From contig NC_089465.1 of assembly GCF_029203305.1 (NCBI RefSeq), positions 124,001 to 188,000 of the forward strand: 64,000 bases of DNA, read 5' to 3'. The number at the start of each line of letters is the position of its first letter. The first letter of the stretch is position 1. This stretch comes from Yamadazyma tenuis. Lineage: Eukaryota > Ascomycota > Pichiomycetes > Serinales > Debaryomycetaceae. This document shows, in pieces, positions 29,315 through 41,200 of this stretch. Both the position numbers and the translations under genes were made by a program. A model generated the notes under the pieces. That model was not told the origin of the DNA, made no database searches, and was given only the letters and a program-made list of their open reading frames with translations.

Positions 29315-31060
29315 ATGAATAAGTTCGATGAGCCTTTGTCCCTAAAGTTTATTCACAAACCCGCTCGTACCCAGGAGTTGGTCAACCGCAAAGTGGGCGA
29401 GCAGAAGACCCGGCGGAACAGTGATACCAACAAACAATTGGTGTTGGGCGGTGACACCAAGTCCACCAATTCATTGGGCCCGGGCAAGGACCTGAACACG
29501 GGTGATACAAGTAATATGCGAAATTTCAGCTTCTTCAGCCAGCATGTCCCTGACCTCCACGACGACACTGCCAGCATCGACAGCAACCCGGATGCGTCCC
29601 TATCCCAAGCAGGTCTTGGAGACGAAGACGTCTTCCGCTATAAGTTGGTGCGTAAAAAGAGTGGAGAGATCCTCAAGTCCAACTTAAAAGACCCACTGTA
29701 TTTCGACCACACCGTCAGCAAGAGTCTACCCACAACCCCTAGCTATAAGCAGGTGCACTTTGGCGATGCCTCCGACGTGCGGTACTTCAATAAAAAGGAT
29801 AAGCCGGCCGCCATATCCGCTTCCAATTCGCCCACCTTACAATCACCAGACTTCAGCTTGAACGTGTCGGAAGATGAGGCGCTGGATGCGAGCTTCGACT
29901 CGGGCGATGACCCAGCCGACGAGCGCACCCGAGACGTCAACGACCTCTTGGGGTCCAGCCGGCACTCATTTTTCAACGGATCCACAGCCTATCCCAACCC
30001 CAAACATCTGCATTTGATCGACTGGAACTTGGATCTCGTCAACTTCTCCCCCATGGACTACGATACTAACATATCGAGGCACGTGCCGGTGTTCTTGGAG
30101 CGGGTGTTCATCTCCATCGATAAGAAATATTTGTTGGGACATGTGGCGGTCAAGAACCTTTCGTTTGAAAAAAGTGTCACGATGCGGTACACCTTCGACA
30201 ACTGGGGGACCATTATCGAGATTCCCACTATCTACGTGCCCGACATCCCCACGGTGCTCCGGTCCAATGGGTATGATCGGTTTGTGTTTAAGGTCCAGTT
30301 GAACAAAATGTTCAATAATTTCGGGGCAAACATGCACTTCCAGAAGAACAACTATAAGTTTTGCATCAAGTACGTTGCTAACAACACAAACTACTGGGAT
30401 AACAACCTGATGCGTGACTATGAGATCAACTTGACCAAGATAATAACCCAGGCTAATAGCCCCGTTGCCAGAACTAACTTCAGCGATAACTCGGTGTTTA
30501 ACCGGACCGGGTCGGCAGACAGCTTGACGCTGCTCAACTCCAAGGGCTTCAAGCCGCGGTACTCGTCGTCGTACTTGCGGCGGCGGTCGTCCGACTCCAA
30601 GCTCTCGACCCTCGAGTCCGACGCTGACTACGTGAAGAATAACTTTTATTTGTCGTCACCTTTGCTTTCAAACTATAGCTCCGGGTCCTTTAGTAGTGAC
30701 GTGTTGAACCCCCTGAAGTCGAACACCTCGACCGATACGTTGATCCCTAACAAAAACTTTTTGAATCCCCACGATTCCAACCCTTTGGACTTGAAATCGT
30801 TGAACGCCAGTTTGTTCACCGATAACGATAATTACAATTCTCCATCTTATCAACAGCTTATTGATAACTATTGTTTTTTCACTCCGGGTGGGTCACAGCC
30901 CCAAAAGTCAAGTTCCGGTTCCAATCAAAAGGAATCTGGAAACCCTAGTTCGAGTTCAAGCTCGGGTTCTAATTCGGCCTCTGAGCCTGCTGGTGGGCTT
31001 GATGGGTCAAGTGAATTTAGTTCGCTGACCTTTACGGTGTCTTCGTTACTCGGCACCTAG
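29315..31060 (+). CDS. GAC1: CBM21 protein phosphatase 1 glycogen-targeting subunit
   Basis: 581 residues. The segment from ~245 to ~380 is a CBM21 glycogen-binding domain: VFLERVFISIDKKYLLGHVA, KNLSFEKSVTMRYTFDNWG, YDRFVFKVQLN and the closing NNYKFCIKYVANNTNYWDNN. An RVxF-type PP1-docking motif, KQVHFG, sits ~90 residues before it (~151). Both flanks are disordered and Ser/Asn-rich. Proteins of this kind (Gac1, Pig1, Pig2, Gip2) bring PP1 (Glc7) to glycogen synthase to activate it. Assignment to Gac1 or Pig1 is uncertain. The frame is open seven codons upstream without an ATG. Glycogenin also lies in this window, but 25 kb away. Confidence 0.85.
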   Translation: MNKFDEPLSLKFIHKPARTQELVNRKVGEQKTRRNSDTNKQLVLGGDTKSTNSLGPGKDLNTGDTSNMRNFSFFSQHVPDLHDDTASIDSNPDASLSQAGLGDEDVFRYKLVRKKSGEILKSNLKDPLYFDHTVSKSLPTTPSYKQVHFGDASDVRYFNKKDKPAAISASNSPTLQSPDFSLNVSEDEALDASFDSGDDPADERTRDVNDLLGSSRHSFFNGSTAYPNPKHLHLIDWNLDLVNFSPMDYDTNISRHVPVFLERVFISIDKKYLLGHVAVKNLSFEKSVTMRYTFDNWGTIIEIPTIYVPDIPTVLRSNGYDRFVFKVQLNKMFNNFGANMHFQKNNYKFCIKYVANNTNYWDNNLMRDYEINLTKIITQANSPVARTNFSDNSVFNRTGSADSLTLLNSKGFKPRYSSSYLRRRSSDSKLSTLESDADYVKNNFYLSSPLLSNYSSGSFSSDVLNPLKSNTSTDTLIPNKNFLNPHDSNPLDLKSLNASLFTDNDNYNSPSYQQLIDNYCFFTPGGSQPQKSSSGSNQKESGNPSSSSSSGSNSASEPAGGLDGSSEFSSLTFTVSSLLGT

Positions 31061-31249
31061 TTTGTTTTTAGCGTTTGATGATAGAATACATGATGTATTA
31101 GGTACTTTTCAGATGATTCGTTTGGCCTAAAAAGGTTATTTTGTATCATCACACGATCACTGCCCGTTTTAAGCTTTTGTTGCACTTGTCTATTATTACA
31201 TACTTAACATAATATACATCATCCCTATGCCAAGGGATTCATATTTTAC

Positions 31250-33052
31250 CTAATCAAAACAAAAGAGCTTCACCACTCCGTTGTCACAGCCAGCTGCAAA
31301 CTTCGAGTCGCTCAATCCCACGCAACTGACGCTGGCATCCCCACACCAGGTATGCAAACACTTACCGTCTTGCAAGTCCCACACCTTAATCATCCGATCA
31401 TGTGCCCCACTGACGATTCTAAACGTATCAGCAGAAATCGACCACACCCCTTCGATGTGACCAAACTGCGTCCGAATACATTTACCGGTCTTCACATCCC
31501 ATACCTTGATGGTGTTATCCAAAGACGACGTGAGCAAGTGCGTGGGGTAATTCTTCTCATTGGGGTCTGTCACAATCTCCACAAACCCTCCATCACTGAT
31601 CTCGTTATCGTTATCGTTGTCTTCATCTACATCGCTGATGTTCCCGAGATCCACGTCGTTGATCAACTTGTCTTTGTAGGTGAAGGGTATCACACACTGC
31701 ACCTGCCCCACATGGCCATTGCTCTCAACCCCACCAAACGTCTTGAGACATTTGTGGGTTTCCAAGTCCCACATCTTGACGGTGGTATCATCGGAGGCCG
31801 AGAACGCTGTGTGAGACTGCGAGTGGATTTTGACCGAGTTGACCCAGTCAGTATGGCCTCGGAGCGTATAACAGGTGCGTGAGTCGACATGCCATACTTT
31901 GACAGTATTGTCGGCGGATCCGCTGACGATGGTTTTATCTGAAAAGTCCACCGACACTACCGCGTCCTCATGACCCCGGTACGTGCTGACACATTGGCCC
32001 GTGTGGTAGTTCCATACCTTGATAGTGGAGTCTAAGCCACAGCTGATTAATTTCTGGTTGTCAAAAACCAATGACCGTATACCCTTGGTATGGCCTGCCA
32101 ACGTCCTTAGACACGCACCCGTCTGGATATCCCAGATCTTGATGGTAGCATCGTATGACCCCGTGATCAAGTACTTGACGTTGAACTGCAAGCACGTGAT
32201 CCCGTCTTTGTGGCCCACAAACTCTCGACACACGTAGAGGCCCTTTCTCCAGTTTTTCTCCACCTTGTATCTCTCAGAGTACACCGACTTCCAAGGCCTT
32301 TTCTTGACTTCTTTGTCGATAACAGCGACATTTTCCTTGTCTGATTCTTCCTTCTTCTTCTCCTTATCGGTATCATCATCTACTTCCTCGATCTTTCTCT
32401 TTCTGTTATGATATTGGTCATACTCTTCACGGGCCCGTTTCATGTGCATCAACGGCAACCCCCAACCACAGCTGGGACATTTGCGGTCGATGTGCTGTTC
32501 ACACATGTGGTGCCACACACGGTCATCATCCGCGAGACTCTTCCACTTTTTACACACTTGTGCCGCATTACAAAGCGATGCACAGTCCAAGTAGCACAAG
32601 ATTTTAAGGGAGATTTCCACCGGCAAGTTGGCAATGAAGTCGATACGGATAAGCAGACTCACCTCGGATGACACAAATGACAACGTTGGGAAACAGCACT
32701 GGCTGAGGATTCCCTGGAGAATAAGTCGGCGATACTGATTTGGAGCAGCGCTGAAGATTGACCACACATGAGTTATGGCCTGTTGGTCTTCGGGCGCAAG
32801 CTGTTCGAGATCTTGCTGAATTTTGACCATCTTGCTGACCTCGGACATTTTGTTTCTGTGGACGTCAGGATTGTGACGATAACAGTATTTGTGGTATGTA
32901 TCTTCCGGAAGCTGGGCCAGGTCACCAATATGTTTGGTGAGAAACGGGGTCAACACCGACTCATTCTGACGTTCTGCCACGGCGGCTGCCGACGGCTCTG
33001 GAGTCAGGAACTTGTTACGCTTGTAGTTCATACCGCGTTTGCTTCTTTCCAT
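31250..33052 (-). CDS. MET30: SCF F-box WD40 protein Met30
   Basis: 600 residues, F-box plus WD40 substrate receptor of the SCF-Met30 ubiquitin ligase, which restrains Met4 and so sulphur-amino-acid gene expression, and couples cadmium and methionine status to the cell cycle. Diagnostic Met30 stretches: YCYRHNPDVH near the N-terminus, the F-box LPVEISLKILCYLDCASLCN, VWHHMCEQHIDRKCPSCGWG, and RPWKSVYSERYKVEKNWRKG before the first WD repeat. Seven to eight WD40 repeats follow, including TCYTLRGHTDWVNSVK and KTGKCIRTQFGHIEGVW. These match Met30, not the related Cdc4. An acidic insert (DVDEDNDNDNEISDGG) sits between repeats. The frame stays open 46 codons upstream to a stop but lacks an ATG, so 33052 is the start. 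Confidence 0.93.
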   Translation of the reverse strand: MERSKRGMNYKRNKFLTPEPSAAAVAERQNESVLTPFLTKHIGDLAQLPEDTYHKYCYRHNPDVHRNKMSEVSKMVKIQQDLEQLAPEDQQAITHVWSIFSAAPNQYRRLILQGILSQCCFPTLSFVSSEVSLLIRIDFIANLPVEISLKILCYLDCASLCNAAQVCKKWKSLADDDRVWHHMCEQHIDRKCPSCGWGLPLMHMKRAREEYDQYHNRKRKIEEVDDDTDKEKKKEESDKENVAVIDKEVKKRPWKSVYSERYKVEKNWRKGLYVCREFVGHKDGITCLQFNVKYLITGSYDATIKIWDIQTGACLRTLAGHTKGIRSLVFDNQKLISCGLDSTIKVWNYHTGQCVSTYRGHEDAVVSVDFSDKTIVSGSADNTVKVWHVDSRTCYTLRGHTDWVNSVKIHSQSHTAFSASDDTTVKMWDLETHKCLKTFGGVESNGHVGQVQCVIPFTYKDKLINDVDLGNISDVDEDNDNDNEISDGGFVEIVTDPNEKNYPTHLLTSSLDNTIKVWDVKTGKCIRTQFGHIEGVWSISADTFRIVSGAHDRMIKVWDLQDGKCLHTWCGDASVSCVGLSDSKFAAGCDNGVVKLFCFD

Positions 33053-33104
33053 CCTAAAAAACTCTGGCGGTAGGTCGTCTATAAATATGTGAGAAATTTT
33101 ACCA

Positions 33105-33113
33105 CCACAGTTT
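33105..33113 (-). promoter_or_regulatory. Met31/Met32-type site, MET30 promoter
   Basis: AAACTGTGG on the minus strand, the exact core bound by the zinc-finger factors Met31/Met32 that recruit Met4 in S. cerevisiae. It lies 53 bp before the MET30 ATG. Confidence 0.6.
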
Positions 33114-33137
33114 TTTTGATGTGCGCGAGTTTTGCCC

Positions 33138-33155
33138 AGAGCCGCTTGCGGCTCT
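33138..33155. repeat. Perfect inverted repeat in the MET30 leader/promoter
   Basis: AGAGCCGC and GCGGCTCT are perfect 8-base arms with a 2-base spacer. It lies between the two exact Met31/32 motifs, 86 bp before the MET30 ATG. In RNA it would form a very stable hairpin. Confidence 0.7.
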
Positions 33156-33166
33156 AGATGCTGCAC

Positions 33167-33175
33167 AAACTGTGG
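33167..33175 (+). promoter_or_regulatory. Second Met31/Met32-type site, MET30 promoter
   Basis: AAACTGTGG on the plus strand, opposite in orientation to the copy at 33105. A third, near-exact copy (CAACTGTGG) is at 33252-33260. Confidence 0.6.
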
Positions 33176-33599
33176 ATCCACAATAGCCACGAGTTAGGGA
33201 GATAATGAAAAGGTGTTATTGTTGCTAGACGACAGGGTCTGTTCGTGATGGCAACTGTGGTGAAGGAGCTGTGGATGTGTTAGACGAGGAATTTACGAGA
33301 GTAATGACTAGAATGGGGTATATAATGGCTGTAATTGGTAGGTGTCATCCACTGCCAAAGTTGACCTCACACGCAGAAATCCCCGTACGAACACCCGGAC
33401 TTTGAGGCTGCAAAACTTATATACCAGCACAGACCAGTTAAAAATTTACACAGTCATACGACATGCTCTCCCCATCTCCCTTCACCTTTCAACACCCTTC
33501 ACTACCTTCAGTACACATCATATCTCTATTGAATACCTTCTTCTAGAAGCATCTCTCAATCGCATCACCAGTGCGCACATCTCATTGAAAAAATTTGAG

Positions 33600-35114
33600 A
33601 TGGCTCCACCGATGAAGAGACCTGAAGACCAACCAACCCCTTCTGCCACCGAAGAGAAGAAACAACGCACTATGAGCAGCGGCGAAACCAACGATGACTT
33701 GTTCGGAACCGTCGGTGACCAGGCCGAAGCCGTCAATCAAGATATCAAGAAAGGGTATCAGGATGCCGAAGGTCATCCCATCCACGAAGTAGAAAGTTTG
33801 TGTATGAACTGCCATGAAAATGGAACCACCCGAATGTTATTGACGACGATCCCCTTCTTCAGGGAGATCATCATCATGTCGTTCGAGTGTCCCCACTGTG
33901 GCCTCAAAAACAGTGAAATCCAACCAGCTGCCCAGATCGCTGAGAAGGGCTCGAGATATATTTTGAAGATTGAAGACAAAAAGGACTTCAACAGACAAGT
34001 AGTCAAAAGTGAGTCATCCACATGTAAGTTCCACGAGTTGGATATCGAGATTCCTCCAAAGAGAGGCCAATTAACCAATGTCGAAGGGCTATTATCAGAG
34101 ATGATTGAAGATTTGGAAAGTGACCAGGAGGCCAGAAAATCGATTCAGCCTGAAGTATATGAAAAAATCAACCAGGTAATTGCAAAGATCAAAAGCTATA
34201 TCAACGCCGAGCCCAACACCTTGCCGTTGACGTTCTCCATTGACGATCCAGCAGGAAACTCGTGGGTTGAATATGTCCCCGATGAGCCTTCTCACAAATG
34301 GTCTATGTACGAATATAGCAGGACGGCTGAGCAAAATGTGTTTTTAGGTTTAATTTCTGCCGACGATGTGTTGATGGCTAAACAAGAAGAGGCTGCTAGT
34401 AAGAAGGCTGCCACCGACAGTAACGTCTCCAACCGGGAATTAGGAGACGACCAGGCGGTCAAATCGTCTGGTTTCATTTCTGATGAAACTGAGATCGAGA
34501 ACTTGGACAATGAAGTTCAAACCTTCCATGCCACCTGCTCTTCATGTTACAAACCATGTGCCACTCACATGAAGACCGTCAACATCCCTCACTTCAAAGA
34601 CGTCATCATCATGTCCACCGTTTGCACCAACTGTGGGTACAAATCTAACGAAGTCAAGACTGGTGGTGCCATTCCTGAGAAAGGAAGGAAAATCACCTTG
34701 AAGGTCACTGACCCTGAGGACTTGGCCAGAGATATCTTAAAGTCTGAGACCTGTGGAATGACGATACCTGAATTAAACTTGGATTTGACTTCAGGGACTT
34801 TGGGAGGAAGATTCACCACTATTGAAGGTTTACTCACCCAAGTCAAGGAAGAATTGCATTCGAGGGTTTTCCAACAGACCTCTGATTCCATGGACGATGA
34901 AACCAAAACCAGATGGACCACTTTCTTTGCTAGGTTGCAAGATGCCATCGATGGTAAAGTCGGTTTTACCATTTCCATGATTGACCCATTGGCATCTTCA
35001 TACATTCAAAATGTCTATGCTCCAGACAATGATCCAAATATGGAGATTGAAGAGTTTGAGAGAAGTCATGAACAGAACGAAGACTTGGGTTTGAATGATA
35101 TGAAAACTGATTAA
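33600..35114 (+). CDS. ZPR1: Zinc-finger protein Zpr1, eEF1A chaperone
   Basis: 504 residues with two tandem ZPR1 modules. Each has a C4 zinc finger, CMNCHENGTTRML ending FECPHC (~63-101) and CSSCYKPCATHMK ending VCTNC (~311-346), followed by a beta-rich domain with PEKGRKITLKV in the second copy. Zpr1 is an essential, conserved dedicated chaperone for folding of the translation factor eEF1A, moving between cytoplasm and nucleus. The ATG at 33600 gives the usual length (486 in S. cerevisiae); the open frame to 33342 lacks a plausible start. S. cerevisiae ZPR1 (YGR211W) and CCH1 (YGR217W) are near neighbours as here. Confidence 0.96.
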   Translation: MAPPMKRPEDQPTPSATEEKKQRTMSSGETNDDLFGTVGDQAEAVNQDIKKGYQDAEGHPIHEVESLCMNCHENGTTRMLLTTIPFFREIIIMSFECPHCGLKNSEIQPAAQIAEKGSRYILKIEDKKDFNRQVVKSESSTCKFHELDIEIPPKRGQLTNVEGLLSEMIEDLESDQEARKSIQPEVYEKINQVIAKIKSYINAEPNTLPLTFSIDDPAGNSWVEYVPDEPSHKWSMYEYSRTAEQNVFLGLISADDVLMAKQEEAASKKAATDSNVSNRELGDDQAVKSSGFISDETEIENLDNEVQTFHATCSSCYKPCATHMKTVNIPHFKDVIIMSTVCTNCGYKSNEVKTGGAIPEKGRKITLKVTDPEDLARDILKSETCGMTIPELNLDLTSGTLGGRFTTIEGLLTQVKEELHSRVFQQTSDSMDDETKTRWTTFFARLQDAIDGKVGFTISMIDPLASSYIQNVYAPDNDPNMEIEEFERSHEQNEDLGLNDMKTD

Positions 35115-35236
35115 GAATGAAGTATAAATACTATACGATTGAATATCTCTTTGTGTACCGTTGTACAAATAGCACCTAATAATATATTAAATACGTTTAT
35201 TTTAATCTATGCAAATTTCAATATACTTCTATTATA

Positions 35237-38200
35237 CTACGTCTTGGGATCGTGCAAGTCTTTAAGCATGTCCATCCACCCTGAATCACGAAGATTTTCC
35301 CCCACATCAGCCAAGTCTATCACTTCATGACTATGACTCGATTCGCCGGATAAATCATTTGCATTAATTGATTCTGCGCTGTCTGGCTCAACAAGTTTAA
35401 AGTTGAATGTTGGAACCACCGGCTTGAGCTTATCCAGATCCATCACCAGAATCTTCAATTTGGGGGGTTGAGGCTTAGGACTCTTGAACTGTTTGTTTGT
35501 ATTCAACGGCGACTTTGGAATGTAGACACCGCTTCTGTGGTACTCATCATTATCATCATTCTCTTCACCACTGTCAGACATTGGAAGTCTATCGTATTTG
35601 CTTTTGTCTTCCAAGGCCCCAAAGTCCTTTTCAAACTTATCATCAGCGTATTGACTTGGAATAGGAGACCAATCCTCGGATAGATAACTTCTTCTCCTTA
35701 CGACATCTTCAACATGGCTGGTACTGAGGCTTGTACTAATTCCATGTTTCTTTAGGTTCACATACTTCCATCTTAGAATAAATGCGGTGATAGTCTCGTA
35801 TACCTTGTTCTGGTTCTGTCTCTTCTGTACCTTTTGAAGAAGCAACCTTCTATCGAGAAAGTCTATCAAATTCAAGCATGTACCGATATCAAATACTTTG
35901 TATAATGGTAGCTGTAAAATAACTCTTTTGAAAGAAATTCCCGGTTCATGGTTTAATTCCATGTTGACAATGGCCTCCTCAATAAAGGTCTCGTATGATT
36001 TTCTTCTCTCTCTGATTTTATCCGTGTCCCAAGATGCAAACGTATCGCTAATGGCTGGATAGTTCACGGTGATATCGTAGGGGTCATTGAGATTGTTTCT
36101 TTTAAACCATCGGTGGCATAAAACAGGAATATCTAATGTTCCCGCATAAAACTGGAACAGGAATGCACCGTCCAAAGTCTTCAAAAACTTGTGTAAGTCT
36201 CTGGGCGGGATGAACCCAGTGCCTTCAGGATCAAATTTTTGCCACGCCAACTTGAACTTTCTGATTTCATTTCTTTCAATCAATTTGCCATAATCACCTT
36301 TGTTCATGATATAACTGAAACTGTCCAAGATCAAAGAAACGAACATATTCAAGAAAATATACATGGAGATGAGGTTCCAACAAATGAAAAGAAAGTACGC
36401 ATATTGCACATTCCCACAGTCTGTGTTAGTGCTCGTAGAGTCCAGATAGCAAAAAGGAGGCTCAACTTTGAAGTCATCCATGATATAGTTCCATCCTTCA
36501 CCAAATGAGCATTTGAATAACAATATTAAGGCTTTTGGAACAGTCCTGACATTAATGTTATCTGAGCCATTAGGCCCAATCTTTGTTGTTCCAAATACTT
36601 GGTTCAAGGCTATGGAAAATAATAGGAATAACACCAACCAAGTAAACATCAAGGAAAACATATCTGGCAAACCTGCTGATGCAAACTTTAAAAACTGACT
36701 AAGTCTGTCACTTCGAGGAATCATGAAGAACATGGTACCCACCAAGAATAATTTGTTAATGTTCATAAAGGCACTCTGAGCGGAGATCTGGGTTCCCACA
36801 ATGGTTGTCGTGAAGGCGCCAAACGAAATAAGAAAGTTGAACACCAACCATTTGTTTGTGATGAAGTACTTAAGTCCTCTTGCAAAAAGCAACATGAAAG
36901 CATGACATGTAAACAAGCCTGATACGATAAGGAAAACAATTAACCGGAATATACTTAAACCCGAATGTAAAGGGTACATTTCAACCAATAACGCAACAAT
37001 GTGAAAGAACAAGGCGACATTTAATACCGAATTCCAAGATTTATTCTTCTCTACCGTCATGGTGTAACAAAACTTCCTGAACCAACCTAGCCGTTCATGG
37101 GGGATCCTCTTCGATGGTCGAATTTGCAATAAAAACTGTTTCACTTGGTACCAGCTTCTTTGGTCGACCGTCATGTAAGCTCTTCCTGTGGTCAACGAAT
37201 AGTTATGAATAATCACAGAAATGAACAAGGTCAACACAAATACGATACCAATGAAATTGAACAAAATCACAAAGAACCCATTGAATGGAGTTGCAAATGG
37301 GCTGGGGACGGTTCCAACACCGGTACTGGCCATCACATTATATAATAAGTCCACCCACCCTTCCAATGATGTAATTTCGAAAAGAGCCGAAAACGAATGG
37401 GAGAAATCGTCAAATTGTAACAAAGGTTGGGCATAAACATTGGGGCTCAAGATCTCCCAATTGAATACCAGATTCGTGTACTCATTGTAGCAGTCTTCGA
37501 GAGTCGAAACTCCATCCACACAATAGCCCAATCTTCCGTTAAAAATATTCAACGCCCAGATAGAGAACGGGTACAACAAAGTTACTGAAATTAAAGCAGC
37601 ATTGACAATCTTGCTGAACCCCGAGAACATGGTATTGTGGAAATTGTTCTTAGCAGTTTCACTAATGGTTAAAAGCCTTAATGCTCTCAAAGCTTTGAGC
37701 CCTCTAATGAATCTCGATAAATCTCCCTTGGACTTCATATATGCTATCATCTCAACCCACAATGCCATCAACACGGTTCCATCAATCCTGTTCCATGGTG
37801 ACCTGATGTAAGCGTTTGGAGTGTTGCTGAACCCGTCAGCCAACACTCTGATAATAAACTCGATAGTGAAGATGGCGATAAAAGAGATGTCCAACCAGTA
37901 TGTCCAACTATATACCCCATTCTCTGCATTCACTTGTGCTCTAATCAAAGGAGTTAAGTAGCAAGCAGTAATAAGAAGGGCCAAGGTAGAAAGTAACATA
38001 AAAATAGCAAAAATATCGGAAACTCTCTTATTTGGTTCGACTCCATCAATACGTTCACCGTGACTCGATGTGACAATTCGCTGGCAAAACTTTCTAATCT
38101 TATGGCGAGGACCCATGACATAGAACACCTTGTTGTACGAGGGATTTTCTCTCAAGAACTGGTTTTGCCTGTCAATTAACTTGTTTCTGTCATTCAAGAT

Positions 38201-41200
38201 GGTCTTTGCATAATTTGTAGGGTCAAACCCAGCGAGTCCCGTAGTCTTGCCCTTTTTAGGCTTTTTGATTTTGAACGGATCATCAGAAAAATACTTTTTT
38301 ATATTGAGGTGGACCTTAATGAACCTCTTGAGCCGGTTACTGGGTAACTCTCTAACTGGATCATCCTGTGGTTCGTCCAATTTTTGTGCATCAAGAAACT
38401 CATGGACAACAGTCCCACTCAAAAGCAACTTCACCACTGCCATATGGAGTTGTTCTTGGGTGTCCTTCCGCTTGAAAAACTTGTTTTTGAAACGTGCCAA
38501 AGAGCTACTTTCATTGTCAACGTTTTGGATACTGGCTGTGATGTTCTCGATGAACTGGGAAAGTTGCTTGCGCTTCTTTTCATCCTCAGGAACAACTAAC
38601 GTATTGGCAATCACACTAATAAAAATATTCAAAATCACAAAGTTGGAGATGAAGAACCATCCAATCAAGAATATTGCTGCAAATATCTTTGCTGATAGTG
38701 ACGACTGATACCCTTGAACTGGGTATAGGATTGATGTCCAGTTTTCTGTGGATGTGATAACGTATAAACTGACAAAAGCGTTGGGCAAGGTCTGCAAATT
38801 GAAATGAACAGAACCTTCTGCAATTTGTTCTTCGGTTAAAGAACCTTCAAAGAATCGAGAATATATGATTCCAGTAAGAAAGGTTATCAAGAAAAGGAAT
38901 ACAGTCAAATCCATCAACTGTTTCCAACTTCCAAGGATCTTGAGCCACAAATCTCTAGTGAATCTTGTCAACAAGACGATTCGGTAGAACCTCATAATCT
39001 GAAATACCGTGAGCCAATAATAGGAATGGCCAAGGCCATCTTTAACAGGTGGAAGAATTATGATGCAGGTAATGACAGCTAAGATCAAATCAATGCAGTT
39101 TCGTTTCAATTTGAAGAAAAGTCTCCATTGAGGAAGATATAAAAAGAACCTGACAAGAATCTCAACACCAAATAATGCTGTCATTGATGCTTCCATTCGG
39201 TAAAGGAGGTGATCTGTCCACCTTGTCTCGTTATACGCACGGAGGCACTGAGTGATTATGTCGATAGCAACACAGATGGAAAACATAAATTGAAACTGAT
39301 AGTAAGTAGCCAACCAGATGTTTCGTTTCTTTAAATCTTCAATGATTTCCTGGTGACTAATTACCCATTCCTTTTCATTATCAGTATTTCCAACTCTAGC
39401 GAGATTGAAGGACGAAACGATGATTGCAATAAATACGTTCAACAACCACACAGTCATGATGAACAAACAAAATACAAAGAAAAGGCATGCTACCAATCCT
39501 TCACTATCCATAGCCTGGTACATCAAGTCTGTGAAGGTGTTTGCACTCATCACCACAAACACCAACTCCAAAGAATTGAAAATGTTATCAAAGCTTACGG
39601 TGTTTTCGTTGGGGTTTTCAAGGGTTTCGCAACGAGAGTTTACTGGACACATAAATCCTTTGATGGTGCTAGAAGACTTGCCATCTGCCATAATGTATGG
39701 TAAAGCAGTACCCGACGCGGATTGATAACACCCACAGTGTTGGCTTGTATTGACCCAAGTATCGTTTAGGTCATCGGGATTATACCATACACAGTAACGT
39801 CTTAAGGAAGATTTGAACGATTGCACACCGATTATACCAAAAAATATACCAAAACATGTGATCAAGATACTCACATCGATCAACTGCGGTACGGCCAACT
39901 TTAATGACCGCAAAATCATGCTCGTACCGGTGGTCAAGTTGCAGAGTCTGAGGATCCGCAAGCAGCTTAGGGCTCTGAAGATCATGATGTGGTTCTTGAC
40001 ATCGTATTTGTCTATGGACAAGAACAATGATATCCAGAACGTGAGGATGGAGATGAAGTCCACTCTGTGCCAACTGTTTCTGATATAAGCTCTTCTGATT
40101 TGCAAGATATCGATATCATTCTTACTCAACGGCTTCAATAGTATTTCTTCCGACTCAGGGCGTTGATCCCCAAGAATTGGTCGACTAGACATATCAGTTT
40201 GATCTGCGAAGGTGGTCTCGTCGTGGTGCAGTGGCATGACATATTTGTTATGAAGGTAGTTAGGGCTCTGGTCTTCCAACTCGATTTCGTTAGCAGAGTC
40301 GGAATAGGATTCGTAGGTGGGTTTGGGCCGGTCGTAGAATGACCTGGTCTTTCTGGGGTGGGCCTTTTGGAGTACTAACGAAAGGTACCCGGTTATGACT
40401 TTGGCCCATTTACCCTGAAAGAGCATGGCTCTGATCTCGTTCCGTGGGTACGGTAAGTTCAACTCCTTGAACATGACTTTGTCGTCAAAAAAACCATACG
40501 CAATCACTTTTGCAGCCATTTCAAGAGTATAGATAACATTGATCACTATAAGCACGTAGTCGGCCCAGTTATTTCCCGCTGCCACATACCCATGCACAGC
40601 CGGGTTCCATTGTCTGTAGCCCAACAAATGGGTTTGGAGAAGCAACAACACGAGAAAGAATGTGTTTGTAATTTTCTGGCTCAACATCTGGTGACAAAGG
40701 CGGCGTACGCGGTTCTCCGGACCAAATAGCTTGAGACTATTGCCAAACAAATACATGCCGTTGGTGTCAGTCTTCCAGTATCCCTTGAAGCTGGTGGCAC
40801 CCAACTTGTTCGACAAGGGCACGTTCTCAAAACCCATACTCTGCGAATGGGCGATGAATGGATTTTGTATCCCGTGAGCAGGAGCATCTTGGGGAACTGA
40901 GTCGACTTCGTGGATTTCGCCAATGGGTTCAGGCCCCACGTACGAGAGCCGGTTCAAGTCTACGCCGGTGGAGATTCGCAGGAGGATTGAGCCATCCTCA
41001 GGGTCGGCCACCGCTTCGAGGTGGGACGTAGACCTGGAAACAAGAGAATGGGTGGACCTCGTACTAGCATCGTCTCTAAGTGACGGAGACTTCCGCCCCG
41101 GCAACGTCGAAGGACCTGTTCCAGCAATACGCTCGGACACTCGCGAGATGAAGGTGGTGATTTTGGCGGGTGAATCAGGAAGTTCATGCTGGACGGTTAT

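Larger units (their letters stand above)
33053..33599. other. Divergent promoter of MET30 and ZPR1
   Basis: 547 bp between start codons. It contains three Met31/32-like motifs and a hairpin on the MET30 side (listed separately). The ZPR1-proximal 250 bp is C/T-rich (CCCTTCAC- and TCTCCCCATC-like), as in many yeast promoters. No RNA gene is seen. Confidence 0.5.

Noticed and set aside
31250..33052. Initial reading of this F-box WD40 gene as CDC4
   Set aside because: The CYRHNPD, HIDRKCPSCGWG and KNWRKG stretches and the repeat sequence are specific to Met30.
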